Below the pieces are notes generated by a model. The model was not told the DNA's origin. It saw only the letters and a list, made by a program, of their open reading frames with translations, and made no database searches. 64,000 bases of DNA from NCBI RefSeq assembly GCF_002575655.3, contig NC_053040.3, forward strand, positions 224,578,628-224,642,627, written 5' to 3'. This document shows positions 33,457-46,100 of the stretch, piece after piece. Both the position numbers and the translations under genes were made by a program. The stretch's first letter is position 1. Each line of letters begins with the position of its first letter. This stretch comes from Aegilops tauschii subsp. strangulata. Taxonomy: Eukaryota; Streptophyta; Magnoliopsida; Poales; Poaceae.

Positions 33457-33476
33457 GGAATTAAGCTTGGGGATGC
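33457..33476 (+). other. Sabrina polypurine tract region
   Basis: Purine-biased GCAGGAATTAAGCTTGGGGATGC directly before the 3' LTR start TGATACG at 33477; position defines it as the plus-strand priming site. Elements D and G carry the same AAGCTTGGGGATGC. Confidence 0.6.
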
Positions 33477-35014
33477 TGATACGTCTCCATCGTATCTATA
33501 ATTTTGTATTGTTCCATGCCAATATTCTACAACTTTTATGTACTTTTGGCAACTTTTTATATTATTTTTGGGACTAACATATTGGTCCAGTGCCCAGTGC
33601 CAAATCCTATTTGTTGCATGTTTTATGTTTCGCAGAAACCCCATATCAAACGGAGTCCAAACGGGATAACAACGGACGGAGAATATTTTTGGAATATTTG
33701 GAAAATATGGGAAGAAGAATCAACGCGAGACGGTGCCCGAGGGGGGCACGAGGCAGGGGGCGCGCCTACCCCCCTGGGCGCGCCTGCCCCCCTCGTGGGC
33801 CACCCGTAAGGCGGTTGCTGCTCTTCTTCGGCCGCAAGAAAGCTAATTTTCAGAAAAAATCTCGGCGAAGGTTTCAATCCAATCGGAGTTACGGATCTCC
33901 ATATATATACGAAACGGTGAAAGGGCAGAATACCAGAACGCAGAAACAGAGAGAGACAGAGAGACAGATCCAATCTCGGAGGGGCTCTCGCCCCTCCCAT
34001 GCCATGGAGGCCAAGGACCAGAGGGGAAACCCTTCTCCCATCTAGGGAGGAGGTCAAGGAAGAAGAAGAACAAGAAGGGGCCCCCTCTCCCCTTCTCTTC
34101 CAGTGGCGCCGGAACGCTGCCGTGGCCACCATCATCATCACCGCGATCTTTACCAACACCTCTGCCATCTTCACCAACATCTCCATCACCTTCCCCCCTC
34201 TATCTACAGTGGTCCACTCTCCCGCAACCCGCTGTACCCTCTACTTGAACATGGTGCTTTATGCTTCATATTATTATCCAATGATGTGTTGCCATCCTAT
34301 GATGTCTGAGTAGATTTTCGTTGTCCTATCGGTGGTTGATGAATTGCTATGATTGATTTAATTTGCTTGTGGTTATGTTGTTGTCCTTTGGTGCCCATCA
34401 TATGAGCACGCGCGTGGATCACACCTTAGGGTTAGTTGTATGTTGATAGGACTATGTATTGGAGGGCAAGAGTGACAGAAGCTTCAACCTAGCATAGAAA
34501 TTGATGCATACGGGATTGAAGGGGGACCAATATATCTTAATGCTATGGTTGGGTTTTACCTTAATGCACGTTAGTAGTTGCGGACGCTTGCTAATAGTTC
34601 AAATCATAAGTGCATAGAACTCCAAGTCAGGGATGACATGCTAGCAGTGGCCTCTCCCACATAATACTTGCTATCTGTCTAGTAAAGTAGTCAATTGCTT
34701 AGGGACAATTTCGCAGCTCCTACCACCACTTTTCCACACTCGCTATATTTACTTTATTGTGTCTTTATCTAAACAGCCCCTAGCTTTTATTTACGTGCTC
34801 TTTATTATCCTGCAAACCTATCCAAAAACACCTACAAAGTACTTCTAGTTTCATACTTGTTCTAGGTAAAGCGAACGTCAAGCGTGCGTAGAGTTGTATC
34901 GGTGGTCGATAGAACTTGAGGGAATATTTGTTCTACCTTTAGCTCCTCATTGGGTTCGACACTCTTACTTATCGAAAGAGGCTACAATTGATCCCCTATA
35001 CTTGTGGGTTATCA
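33477..35014 (+). repeat. Sabrina 3' LTR
   Basis: 1,538 bp, starts TGATACGTCTCCA, ends GTGGGTTATCA; directly followed by the GCCTC duplication. Slightly longer than the 5' copy because of G/C-rich (33766) and GAGAGACA (33950) insertions. Confidence 0.9.
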
Positions 35015-36420
35015 GCCTCCTCAGAGGCTTCGAGATATGTTTTATACATCCTTACCTTTTCATTGTACATGAACTTAGTTTGAAGCTAATTCTATCCGGT
35101 AGCCCTCTTCGGACATGGGTGACAGCAACACCGTCTGAAGACTGAAAAAATGCAAACTATACACATAAATGCGTAGCTAGTAGTAGCCCTCGAGCCCCAA
35201 GGTTGTTTCAACAAACTGGCTTGGGGACCGAGTCTAATTTTTATAAAAGCGAAGATGCAGTACCCCCGAGACTCTGGTTGGTTTTGAAAGAGCCGAACAG
35301 AGGATCAAATTCGATGTCGGAAGACTAATCACTTAATATGTGTGCAGGCCTCGATTTTGGCTCCGAGCTCCATCTTCGAAGAGATAGCGGAGATGAATCA
35401 GAAGTAGAAGCAGTCCAAATAGGACCTCGATCTAATGCAAAAACAGATCGATCAAGGCCAATGTAAATGAAGAAGCCTGATACGAAGAGTGTATTTTTCG
35501 TAGTTGTTTTAGCTTGTTCTAATATCAAGCGTTGTATGATGACAGCTGCGACCACGGAGCTTAAGGCCCTCAAGGCCGAGCTACAAAAAAGCTTGGCTAG
35601 AAGCATAGCAGCAGAATGGTGCAGCAATGAAGGCCAACAAAGAGTTGGCCGAAGAGCCGGCAGCCCGAGGCAAGGACCAAGCTCGGGTCCTTGAGGTTGA
35701 GAACAACCTGAAGGGCATGTGCCTGGAACGTCACGCCCTCTAGGAGGATCAGAAGAAGTCGGCCGCCGAACGAGCAGTTGAGATCAGCTCAAGCTGAGGT
35801 CCAGTCCCAGGCCCGAGCAGATCGTGAGGCGCTCCAGCAAGTGAGGTAGATCACTGCTAGTAAATCGTACTTGCTTCAATGTGTTTTTGGCCGTAACAAG
35901 TCCATTCAGCTCACTCAACTATGGTGATCCACAGAGGTCTTCACAGATCTACCGAGAAGTGTGTGGGATGTCGGTCGTACTTCGGCACCCAGGAGGGTTA
36001 TGCCATGGAGCGGGCGTTCTAGTAGTAGTTCCAGGCGCCATCACATCTGCCATTGCTCATTGATCAAATGAAGCAGCTGATGCAGCTCTATCACATGGTG
36101 AAGCCAGGCATGGAGGACCATTGTGTTCAGCTTTGGCCCACAAAGCCGCTGCCGACTAGTTTGTTCAGCCTGGTGGCCCGAATTCAAGGTGTCGCGCTCA
36201 AGATTTGCGCTGGAAACAGTCAGCATGCCTGGAGGGCGCCCAGCTGGCGTATGCCTGCCTGAAGACTCATTAAACTCGCACTGATGTGAGGTTGATGGCT
36301 TCGGGGCCACCGAAAGGGAAGGACCAAAAGCCCGAGGAGTTTCTAGCCGAGGTGATGGAGGGCGCCCGAATCACCGAGCCGCGTTGTAGCCAGGACACCT
36401 TGTACTTTTAATTCATACTT

Positions 36421-37179
36421 CGGAATGTCAAAGTTTCTATAATGCAACAAGAACAAGCTTTTGATTGAGGTCTAAGTGAATTCGGCTTCATATTTCGATG
36501 TGTCTGCTTTTTTTACTCATGTGTGACTGTTTTGACACTGAAAGTGACCAGTCGTCAGCTTCTGGCCCCTTGTACAAGATACAAGGGGTGTTTCTATAGC
36601 AGCCGTGACCCTTAGCCGACATCCTGGTTCTAGAAGGCAGTGTGTGTATAGAAACAAGGCAATAGGACTATGTTAGTTTTATAACTTTCACCTAATCATA
36701 TGAGCTTGACTATGGGAGCTAATGACTAGCCCCCATAGTGTGAAGTGTTTGGACATAGCCAAGGTTTTAAACTGTTAGCCCCATCGGCTCATTTTAAGAA
36801 GAGCCCCTCATGTGACACAAATAACCTCTAACGATCCTTGGTTTAACAAAGTCGTCGGCTTGCCGACCAGTTTACACCTACCGAGACAAATAGTTTTCAG
36901 CTTTCTCCATTGAGGCGCCTTATCATTCGAGTTGGAAGCGCAATCGCAGTGGTTCTCCCTTTACACACTTAGCCGAACAGATCGGGAACGTAAGAGGTAA
37001 GCACAGGAGCTGGGCAACCCAACTATTGACCCAAATCAAGGTTCGAAATTGAATCATATAATGCAACATCCAAGACGATGAATAGATGGTTCGGACTTGT
37101 AAGTTAGGCATGAGATTAAAGTCTGAGCCCTCGGTCAACAGCCGAGTAGGGTTTGTATCACGAGAGTTATCCTTTGGCT
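36421..37179. other. Element F internal sequence, no gene
   Basis: Follows the antisense ORF. Contains TGTACAAGATACAAGGGGTG and CTTGCCGACCAGTTTACACC blocks without coding potential. Ends at the TGGCT duplication (37175-37179) of element E and continues at 50801. Confidence 0.5.
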
Positions 37180-38694
37180 TGATGACCCACAAATATAGGG
37201 GATCAATCATAGTCCTTTCGATAAGTAAGAGTGTCGAACCCAACAAGGAGCAGAAGGAAATGACAAGTGGTTTTCAGCAAGGTAATTTCTGCAAGCACTG
37301 AAATTGTCGGTAACGAGTAGTTTGATAGCAAGGTAATTTGTAACGAGCAAGTAATGGTAATGGTAAGTAAAGTGCAGCAAGGTAGCCCAATCCTTTTGTG
37401 GCAAAGGACAGGCCAAAACTATTTCTTATAATAGGCAAAGCGTTCTTGAGGGTACACGGGAATTTCATCTAGCCACTTTCATCATGTTGGTTTGATTTGT
37501 GTTCGCTACTTTTAAAATTTGATATGTGGGTGGACCGGTGCTTAGGTGCTGTTCTTACTTGAACAAACCTCCTACTAATGATTAACCCCATCGCAAGCAT
37601 TTGCAACTACAAGAAAAGTATTAAGATAAAATCTAACCATAGCATTAAACTTTTGGATCCAAATCGGTCCCTTATGAAGTAGCGCATAAACTAGGGTTTA
37701 AGCTTCTGTCACTCTCGCAACCCATCATCTAATAACTACTCCACAATGCACTCCCTTAGGCCCAAATATGGTGAAGTGCCATGTAGTCGATGTTCACATG
37801 AAACCACTAAGGGAATCACAACATACATATCATTAAAATATCGAACACATATCAAGTTCACATGATTACTTGCAACAAGATTTCTCCCGTGACCTCAAGA
37901 ACAAAAGTAACTACCCACAAATGATAATCATGCTCAACATCAGAGGGGTATTAAATAGCATAATGGATCTGAACATATAATCTTCCACCAAATAAACCAT
38001 ATAGTAATCAACTACAAGATGTAATCAACACTACTAGTCACCCACAGGTACCAATCTCAGGTTCTGGTACAAAGATTAAACACAAGAGATGAACTAGGAT
38101 TTGAGAGGAGATCGTGTTGTGTAAGACGTTGACGGAGATTGCCCTCCCAAAGATGAGAGGGTTGTTGGTGATGACGATGGCGATGATTTCCCCCTTCGAG
38201 AGGGAAGTTCACCTGGCGGAATTGCTCCGCCGGAGGGAAAAAGTGCTCCTGCCCAAGTTCCACCTCGAGACGGCGATGCTCCGTCCCGAAAGTCCCCTCC
38301 TTATTTTTAGGTCAAATTTACTTATATACTAGAAGAGGGGCACCAGAGGTGGGCCGAGGAGGGCACAACCCACCAGGGCGCAGCTGGGCTGCCCGGCGCA
38401 CCTAGGTGGGTTGTGCCCACCTGGTGGGCCCCCTCTGGTAGTTATTTGCTCCAATATTCTTCATATATTCCAAAACAATTCTCCGTAAATTTTCAGCTCA
38501 TTTAGAGAAGTGCAGAATAGGTAAATCTAACATAGCTTTTTCTGGTCCAGAATTCCAGCTGTCGGCATTCTCCCTCCTTGTATCAACCTTGCGTATTATG
38601 AGAGAAAAGACATTAGAATTACTCCAAAAAGCATTATTATGCATAAAAACTTAGTAAATTACAATAGGTAAACATGATGCAAATGGATGTATCA
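37180..38694 (-). repeat. 3' LTR of element E
   Basis: 1,515 bp, plus-strand start TGATGACCCACAA, end GGATGTATCA. The polypurine tract (CTCCCCCAAGCTTAGACC on the plus strand) follows at 38696. A G/C-rich foldback (38350-38420) corresponds to that in the 5' LTR. Confidence 0.9.
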
Positions 38695-40226
38695 ACTCCC
38701 CCAAGCTTAGACCTCGCTTGTGCTCAAGCGAAAAACCTATATCGAAAAACATGTCCACATGCTTAGAGAGAGAGGTTCGAATAAAACAAAATACGGACAA
38801 AGAAGCATCATGCACATTATTATAACAGCAACAAACTTTATCATAGAACTTTTACCACATAGCTTTTATCATAAACTTCTCATGAACAAGTAACAATTCA
38901 TCACAACATCGAAGTATAAAGCATAAACTCTATTGAAAACCAACAAACTATGTTCGCCGTCAACTTTTTAACTAAAATTCATCATCTTTTCAGAAAGGGT
39001 CACGTATCAGAGCCTTTTGGAAAGTCCACATACTCGACCATCATATAGTCTTCTATGATTGCTAACACTCACCGCATACCCATGAGCAAAAAGTTTCAAC
39101 CAGACACATAGGAAGATAGGGGCTTATAGTTTCGCCTCCCAACATATTCACCTCAAGGGTGGTGTCAACAATAATAACTCATGCTCACCCATATCCAACT
39201 AGATATATGTGCCTAGATCTTTCCTCACCACATGATGCTTGCAAAATAGAAAATAAAAAGGAATAGGGAAGAATACTTTGACTCTTGCATAAAAGTAAAT
39301 ACATGAAAGTAAAAGATAGGCCCTTCGCAGAGGGAAGCAGAGGTTGTCATGCACTTTTTGGTTTGTATGCTCAATGTCTTAGTGCAAAAGAACGTCATGT
39401 TGTATTGCCCCTTATGATAGCAACCTTTATTACGCAGTCTGTCGCCTTTATTATTTGCCATCACAAGTTCGTACAATGCTCAATTTTCTATTACACTAAA
39501 TGATCCAACACATTTAGAAGCAATTTTTATTGCCTTATTGCACCGACGACAACTTACTTGAAGGATCTTACTCAATCCATAGGTAGGTATGGTGGACTCT
39601 CGAAATAAGATTTGGGTTTAAGGGTTTTTGGATGCACAAGTAGTATCTCCACTTCGTGCGGAATTTTTGGCTAGCAAAGATAGGGGGAAGCACCACATGT
39701 TAAAGGATCTATGACAATATAACTTCTATGTGAATATGAACAAGCATAAATCATTACGCTGTCTTCCTTGTCCGACATCAACAATTTTGGCACAAAATAT
39801 TTTGATGGGGGCTCACAATCATAAAAGATGTCCAAGATAGTGTATTTGCATGTGAATCTTCTCTTCCCTTATTAATTCTTTCATGAATTGCATCATTGAC
39901 CAATGTTATGTCTATCAATCTCCAATAAATTTCACTACTTATACTTTTCCTTATGTGATGTCATTACTTACCATAAGAGTAACATATGATTTTTTCATTA
40001 TTTCCTTTTTATTTTGATTGAAATATAAAAGTAAAGAAATCAAAACTCGAACTAAACTTTAGTATATATCTCTCACACGGTTATGAAGATAGATGGATCA
40101 CTAAGCAATAACACTCAAAAAGGATCGAACTAAACTTTTATTCAACTAATTCAAAAGATAACTAAAGACTGGACTAAGATAAATAAAGGCAAAAGAGGTG
40201 GTGTAATACGATACTGGGGCACCTCC
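38695..40226 (-). other. Element E 3' non-coding part
   Basis: About 1.5 kb between the polypurine tract and the hairpin. A/T-rich, without supported coding. Contains GGTAGGTATGGTGG and other blocks shared with the non-coding parts of D, G and Sabrina. Confidence 0.5.
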
Positions 40227-40268
40227 GGGCACCTCCCCCAAGCTTGGCACAAGCCAAGGGGAGTGCCC
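40227..40268 (-). repeat. Hairpin after the extra ORF of element E
   Basis: GGGCACCTCCCCCAAGCTTGG and CCAAGGGGAGTGCCC form a long imperfect stem with a short loop. It contains the same CCCCAAGCTT motif as the hairpins in D, G and Sabrina and is at the corresponding place, between the last ORF and the polypurine tract. Confidence 0.55.
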
Positions 40269-40279
40269 ATACCCGATAC

Positions 40280-40690
40280 TCAAGTCTCCTTTGGTGGTGG
40301 TGGTGATGAGGTAGTAGCTTCACACTTCCTCCTTATCTTACGCTTAAGGATGGAATTTTCCTCCCTCAAGTCATCAATCTCCTGCTCCTGCGTTAGTATC
40401 TTTTTGCATAATTCTTTCTTGTTTTTCTGCAGAAGACGAAAAGGGATAAACTGGATCTTAGGTTTCTTTGTTTTATTGGGGAGACTTGACTTCTTGAATT
40501 CCACGTGCATGTTCCCCTGCTGGGGCAGCGGAACTTCATCTTCATCTGAGCTTGTCTCTTCCTTACCTTTTGGATCATTGTCTTCTTCCTCATTCATAGT
40601 CCAACCATAATGTTCCACATCTCCGTAAACCTTCGGGTTTACAATATAATCAGCAACATAGCTCTCACCCTTCGAGTCTTGAGATGACAT
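40280..40690 (-). CDS. Extra ORF after integrase, acidic and coiled-coil
   Basis: Minus-strand ATG at 40690 gives about 136 codons; the frame is open further upstream to 40849 but that part matches LTR-like sequence. Order: Ser/Asp-rich start, acidic block (NEEEDNDPKGKEETSSDEDE, residues about 35-55), a basic stretch, then a heptad-like region (LCKKILTQEQEIDDLREENS) and a Pro-rich end. It occupies the position of the env-like or extra ORF of Athila-type elements, but no signal peptide or membrane segment is seen. Function unknown. Confidence 0.5.
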   Translation of the reverse strand: MSSQDSKGESYVADYIVNPKVYGDVEHYGWTMNEEEDNDPKGKEETSSDEDEVPLPQQGNMHVEFKKSSLPNKTKKPKIQFIPFRLLQKNKKELCKKILTQEQEIDDLREENSILKRKIRRKCEATTSSPPPPKET

Positions 40691-41023
40691 ATTTTCAGAC
40701 CTGTCAGAAAAACAGCAAGAAAGAAGAACCGAAGATTTCTCCGCGATACAGTGGTCAATACGTTCAGGGGGTATATAAATATTTTTTATCTTGTGAAACA
40801 AGAAAACAAGAGAAAAACGGAGTTCGGATGGTACCCGAGGTGGGCACAACCCACCTGGGCGCGCCAGGCAAGCCAGGCGCGCCCTGGTGTCTTATGCCCT
40901 CCTCGGTTGCCTTCTGGGTGGTTTATTATTTTCCTAATTGTTTTATATTCCAAAACTGACAAAAAATATTTTTGCGTATTTTCCGGAGTCCGTTTACTTA
41001 CCGTATCACGTACCTCCTATTTT

Positions 41024-43946
41024 TCATGATTCTGGAGTGTTCCGGAAGGTTTCCTTTATGTGTTCCTCTGGTGTCATAGTTTGGAAAATATTGCTTTCAA
41101 CATTAATAGGAGTACCTGAGATATAGTGTTTGATTCTTTGCCCATTGACAACCTTCGGGTTAGTACCTTCGGCATTATTTATTTTGATAGCTCCAGAGCA
41201 ATAGACTTCTTCGATAATATATGGTCCTTCCCATTTGGAGAGAAGTTTTCTTGCAAAGAATCTGAAACGAGAGTTGTACAAAAGAACATATTCTCCAACT
41301 TTAAGTTCCCGCTTTTGGATTCTTTTATCATGCCATATTTTAACTTCTTCTTTAAATAATTTGGCATTGTCATGTGCTTGGGTTCTCCATTCATCTAGTG
41401 AGCAAATATCAAATAACCTCTTTTCACCGGCAAGTTTGAAATCATAGTTGAGTTCCTTAACTGCCCAATGTGCTTTATGTTCTAACTCAATAGGCAAATG
41501 ACATGAATTTCCATAAACCATCTTATAAGGAGCATACCCATAGGATTTTTATATGTTGTTCTATAGGCCCAAAGGTGCATCATCTAATTTCTTAGACCAA
41601 TTCTTTCAGGACCTGTTGACAGTTTTTTGTAAAATTAATTTTATCTCTGTATTGCTAAGTTCAACTTGAACACTAGATTGAGGATGATAGGGTGATGCAA
41701 TTATATGGTTCACATCATACTTAGCAAGCATTTTACGGAAAGCATCATGAATAAAGTGTGAACCACCGTCAGTCATTAAATATATTGGGACTCCAAACCT
41801 TGGGATAATAACTTCTTTAAGCATTTTAATAGAGGTGTTGTGATTAGAACTACTAGTTGGAATAGCTTCTACCTGAAGGAAATGTTCCCTAGAGGCAATA
41901 ATAAAGTTGTTATCTATATATCTTTATATCATGATAAATGTTTATTATTCAAGCTAGAATTGTATTAACCGTAAACTTAGTACATGTGTGAATACATAGA
42001 CAAACAGAGTGTCCCTAGTATGCCTCTACTGGACTAGCTCGTTAATCAAAGATGGTTAAAGTTTCCTAGCCATAGACATGTGTTGTCAATTGATGAACGG
42101 GATCACATCATTAGAGAATGATGTGATGGACAAGACCCATCCGTTAGCTTAGCACTATGACCGTTTAGTTTATTGCTATTGCTTTCTTCATGACTTATAC
42201 ATGTTCCTATGAGTATGAGATTATGCAACTCCCAAATACCGGAGGAACACTTAGTGTGCTATAAAACGTCACAACGTAACTGGGTGATTATAAAGATCCT
42301 CTACAGGTGTCTCCGATGGTGTTTGTTGAGTTGGGATGGATCGAGATTAGGATTTGTCACTCCGATTGTCGGAGAGGTATCTCTGGGCCCTCTCGGTAAT
42401 GCACGTCACTATGACCCTTGCAAGCAATGTGGCTAATGAGTTAGTCATGGGATGATGCATTACGGAATGAGTAAAGAGACTTGCCGGTAACGAGATTGAA
42501 CTAGGTATGATGATACCGACGATCGAATCTCGGGCAAGTAACATACCGATGACAAAGGGAACAACGTATGTTGTTATGCTGTTTGACCGATAAAGATCTT
42601 TGTAGAATATGTAGGAGCCAATATGAGCATCCAGGTTCCGCTATTCGTTATTAACCGGAGATGAGTCTCGGTCATGTCTACATAGTTCTCGAACCCGTAG
42701 GGTCTGCACGCTTAACGTTCGATGACGATTTGTATTATGAGTTATGTGATTTGATGTAGCGAAGGTTGTTCGTAGTCCCGGATGAGATCACGGACATGAC
42801 GAGGAGTCTCGAAATGGTCGAGACATAAAGATCAATATATTGGAAGGCTATGTTCGGATATCGGAAAGGTTCCGAGTAATTCGGGTATTTTTCGGAGTAC
42901 CGGATAGTTACGGGAATTCGCCGGGGGAAGTAGTGGGCCTTAATGGGCCATACGGGAAAGGAGAGAAGGGCCTCAAGGGGTGGCCGCGCGCCCCCCATGG
43001 CAAGTCCGAATTGGACGAGGGAGGGGGCGGCGCCCCCCTCTCTTTCCTTCTCCCTCTCCTACTCCTTCCCTCTCTCCCCTCTTGGAAAAGGAAGGGGACT
43101 CTAACTAGGATTGGGAATCCTAGTTGGACTCCCCCTATAGGCGCGCCCCTCCTAGGCTGGCCTCCTCGTCCCCCCTCCTTTATATACGTGGGCAGGGGGG
43201 CACTCCATGATTTGTCTTGGCCATGTGCGGTGCCCCCTCCACAGTTACACACCTCGGTCGTATCGTTGTAGTGCTTAGGCGAAGCCCTGCGTCGGTAACT
43301 TCATCATCACCGTTGCCACGCCGTCGTGCTGACGGAACTCTCCTTCGGCCTCAACTGGATCAAGAGCCCAAGGGACGTCATCGAGCTGAACGTGTGCTGA
43401 ACGCGGAGGTGCCGTACGTTCGGTACTTGGATCGGTTGGATCATGAAGACGTTCGACTACATCAACCGTGTTACTAAACGCTTCCGCTTTCGGTCTACGA
43501 GGGTACGTGGACACACTATCCCCGCTCGTTGTTATGCTTCTCCTAGATAGATCTTGCGTGATCGTAGGCAAATTTTTGAAATACTACGTTCCCCAACACT
43601 ACCCACTTAGTAACATAATCAACAGCAACCAAAATATGAGCATACCCATTAGAGGAAGGAAAAGGTGCCATGTAATCAAAACCTCAAACATCAAATGGTT
43701 CAACAGCAAGTGAATAATTCATAGGCATTTCCTGACGCTTACCAATATTTCCAATTCTTTGGCATTCATCACAAGATAAAACATACTTACGGGAATCCTT
43801 GAAGAGAGTAGGCCAGTTAAAACCAAATTGCAATACCTTATGAGCAGTTCTATCTCCCGCATGATGTCCCCCATAAACTTCGGAGTGACATTTCTGTAGG
43901 ATTTGTTCCTGTTCATGCTAAGGTACACAACGTCTAATAATACCAT
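41024..43946 (-). pseudogene. Element E integrase, split by a copia solo LTR
   Basis: Right part 43604-43946 holds remnants of the HHCC zinc domain and the first catalytic Asp region (FDYM-like, codon about 43675-43677). The solo LTR 41874-43598 sits between the first and second catalytic Asp. Left part 41606-41868: second Asp (YLMTDGGSHF) and the Glu region (PYHPQSSVQVELSNTEIK). 41024-41521: C-terminal domain (MVYGNSCHLPIELEHKA, KVGEYVLLYNSRFRFF, KWEGPYII). The gap at 41522-41605 is frameshifted. The enzyme would insert the element's cDNA; this copy cannot. Confidence 0.8.
41874..43598 (+). mobile_element. Copia (Angela/BARE-type) solo LTR 1
   Basis: 1,725 bp, from TGAAGGAAATGTTCC to TTCCCCAACA, flanked by a perfect CTACC duplication (41869-41873, 43599-43603). 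A TATATA box lies at about 43182. The body has the AACGTCACAACGTAACTGGGTG and ACGCGGAGGTGCCGT landmarks of Angela/BARE1 LTRs. No internal copia sequence remains. Confidence 0.92.
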
Positions 43947-43996
43947 CTACCCCTTCTTTGTAGAGGTGTGGGTCATCCCAAAAGTAATATCTTAAA

Positions 43997-46100
43997 TCAT
44001 AGAAGATTTTTTCTTTTGTTGATATGTGAAACTAGGTGGTATATATTTAGCAACAATGTAATTTGCATAGTCAGCATACCAAGGAGTGTTATTGCAGCTA
44101 GTTGTTCATCAGGAAAGCTATCATCAATAGGTAGTGGGTCATCAAGAACATTTTCTAACCTAGACAAGTTATCAGCTACGGGGTTCTCAGCTCCTGTTCT
44201 ATCAGTAATATGTAAATCAAATTCTTGTAACAAGAGAACCCACCTAATGAGTCTAGGTTTAGCATGTTTCTTTTCCATAAGATATTTTATAGCAGCATGA
44301 TCAGTGTGAACAGTTACATTAGAATCAACAATATAAGATCTGAATTTATCACAAGCAAACACAACTGCTAAAAATTCTTTTTCAGTAGTAGCATAATTTT
44401 GTTGAGCATTGTCTAGAGTTTTACTAGCATAATGGATAACATTTAATTTTTTTATCAACTATTTGTCCTAGAGCAGCTCCAACAGCATAATCACTAGCAT
44501 CACACATAATTTCAAAAGGCAAGTTCCAATCAGGTGGTTGTACTATAGGTGCAGAAGTTAAGGTTTTCTTGTGTGTTTTCAAAGGCTTCTACACAATCAT
44601 CATCAAAAACAAATGGAACATCCTTTTATAGAAGATTTGTAAGTGGCCTAGAAATTTTAGAGAAGTCTTTAATAAACCTCCTATAGAAACCAGCATGACC
44701 AAGGAAACTACGAATACCTTTAATATCGTTAGGACATGGCATTTTCTCAATTGCATCAACTTTAGCGTTATCCACGTCAATACCTCCATCAGAATTTTTA
44801 TGCCCCAAGACAATACCTTCATTAACCATAAAGTGGCACTTCTCCCAATTCAAGACAATATTAGTTTGCTCACATCTCTGCAAAACTCGATCAAGGTTGC
44901 TTAAGCAATCATCAAAAGAAGTTCCGTAAACACAAAAATCATCCATGAAAACCTCAACAATCTTTTCACAAAACTAAGAGAATATAGCAGTCATACATTT
45001 TTGAAAGGTAGCAGGTGCATTGCATAAACCAAAAGGCATACGTCTATAAGCATAAGTTCCAAAAGGGCAAGTAAAGGTGATTTTCTCTTGATCAGGTTGT
45101 GAAACAGGTATTTGAGAAAAACCAGAATATCCATCAAGAAAGCAAAAGTGTGTGTGCTTAGATAGTCTTTTTAGCATTTGATCAATAAAAGGCAAAGGGT
45201 AATGATCTTTTCTAGTTGGTTTATTTAATTTTCTAAAATCAGTTACCATTCTATAGCCAGTAACAATTATTCGTGGAATGAGTTCATTTTTATCATTAGG
45301 AACAACAGTAATATCTCCCTTCTTAGGACACAATGAATGGGACTTACCCATCTATCAGCTATGGGATAGATTATACCTGCTTCAAGAAGCTTAAATATTT
45401 AAGTTCTTACCACTTCTTTCATCTTAGGATTCAAACATTGTTGGTGATCAACAACGGGTTTAGCATCAGGTTCCATATTAATCTTATGCTGACATAGAGT
45501 GGGACTAATGCCCTTAAAATCATCAAGAGTGTACCCAATAGCAGCTCGGTGCTTCTTCAGAATTTTCAATAATCTTTCTTCTTCATGTTCTGAAATGTTA
45601 GCACTAATAATAACAGGATATATCTTTTTCTCATCAAGATATGCATATTTCAAAGTGCCTGGCAATTGTTTTAATTCAAACACGGGATCACCCTTAGGTG
45701 GAGAAGGACCTCCTAGAGTTTCAGTAGGCAAATTGTGTTTGAGCATAGGTCGTTGTTCAAAGAAAATTTTATCTATTTCATTTCTTTCATGCATATGCAT
45801 ATCATTTTTGTGGTCTAGCAAATATTTTTCCAGTGGATCGGTAGGAGTCATGGAAATAGAAGCAAGACCAATTATTTCATCCTTACTAGGTAATTCTTTC
45901 TTATGATGTTTTCTACTATACTTAGAGAAATTAAACTCATGAGACTCATCACCAAAACTAACGCCAACAGTTTGCTTCTCACAATCTATTTTAGCGTTAA
46001 CCATGTTCAAGAAAGGTCTACCAAAAATAATGGGACAGAAGTCATCTTGTGGGGAACCAAGAACTAGAAAATCAGTATGGTATTTTACTTTCCCACACAA
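43997..46100 (-). pseudogene. Element E reverse transcriptase and RNase H
   Basis: Broken polyprotein. 45399-46100: protease-RT linker (IIFGRPFLNM, AIGYTLDDFKGISP, KMKEVVR). 44974-45351: RT fingers and palm (YRMVTDFRKLNKPTRKDHYP, FLDGYSGFSQI, YRRMPFGLCNAPATFQ). 44626-44946: catalytic MDDF, thumb start and IRSFLGHAGFYRRFIKDFSK. 43997-44458: RNase H ([35 protein letters not shown]). Stops or shifts at about 45352-45398, 44947-44973 and 44459-44625. Order and motifs are those of Ty3/gypsy. Confidence 0.85.

Larger units (their letters stand above)
27583..35014 (+). mobile_element. Complete Sabrina-like gypsy retrotransposon
   Basis: Full-length 7,432-bp element with 5' LTR 27583-29091, PBS 29103-29120, an ORF region 29216-30510, a long non-coding 3' part, a polypurine tract before 33477 and 3' LTR 33477-35014. 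Perfect target duplication GCCTC (27578-27582 and 35015-35019). No protease, RT or integrase, so it is non-autonomous. The name Sabrina is from recall of LTR sequence (TGATACGTCTCC..TCGTATC start). The LTR ends differ at only 3 sites over the final 140 bases, so insertion is younger than that of element E. Confidence 0.9.
27398..36420 (+). pseudogene. Antisense coiled-coil ORF of element F, split by Sabrina
   Basis: Plus-strand remnant of the same ORF class as 1569-17411. Part 1 (27460-27582) is open and encodes MEVAVASSSIAEEHRAL and SVEAGMHEVFKGL; it continues in frame after the Sabrina insertion as LLRGFE (from 35018). A probable intron follows (a GTATGT-like donor reads ATATGT, about 35034; acceptor TGTGCAG at about 35346). 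Further coiled-coil pieces lie at 35540-35830 (ELKALKAELQKSLARS) and a C-terminal piece at 36060-36400 (LPTSLFSLVARIQG, SGPPKGKDQKPEEF-like) in several frames. Start lost to element D. No Transposase_28 core remains in the window. Antisense to F, whose gag reads minus. Confidence 0.55.

Noticed and set aside
42840..43571. Frames of 86-143 codons
   Set aside because: Inside a copia solo LTR; the second LTR (48750-49441) has the same frames broken at different places.
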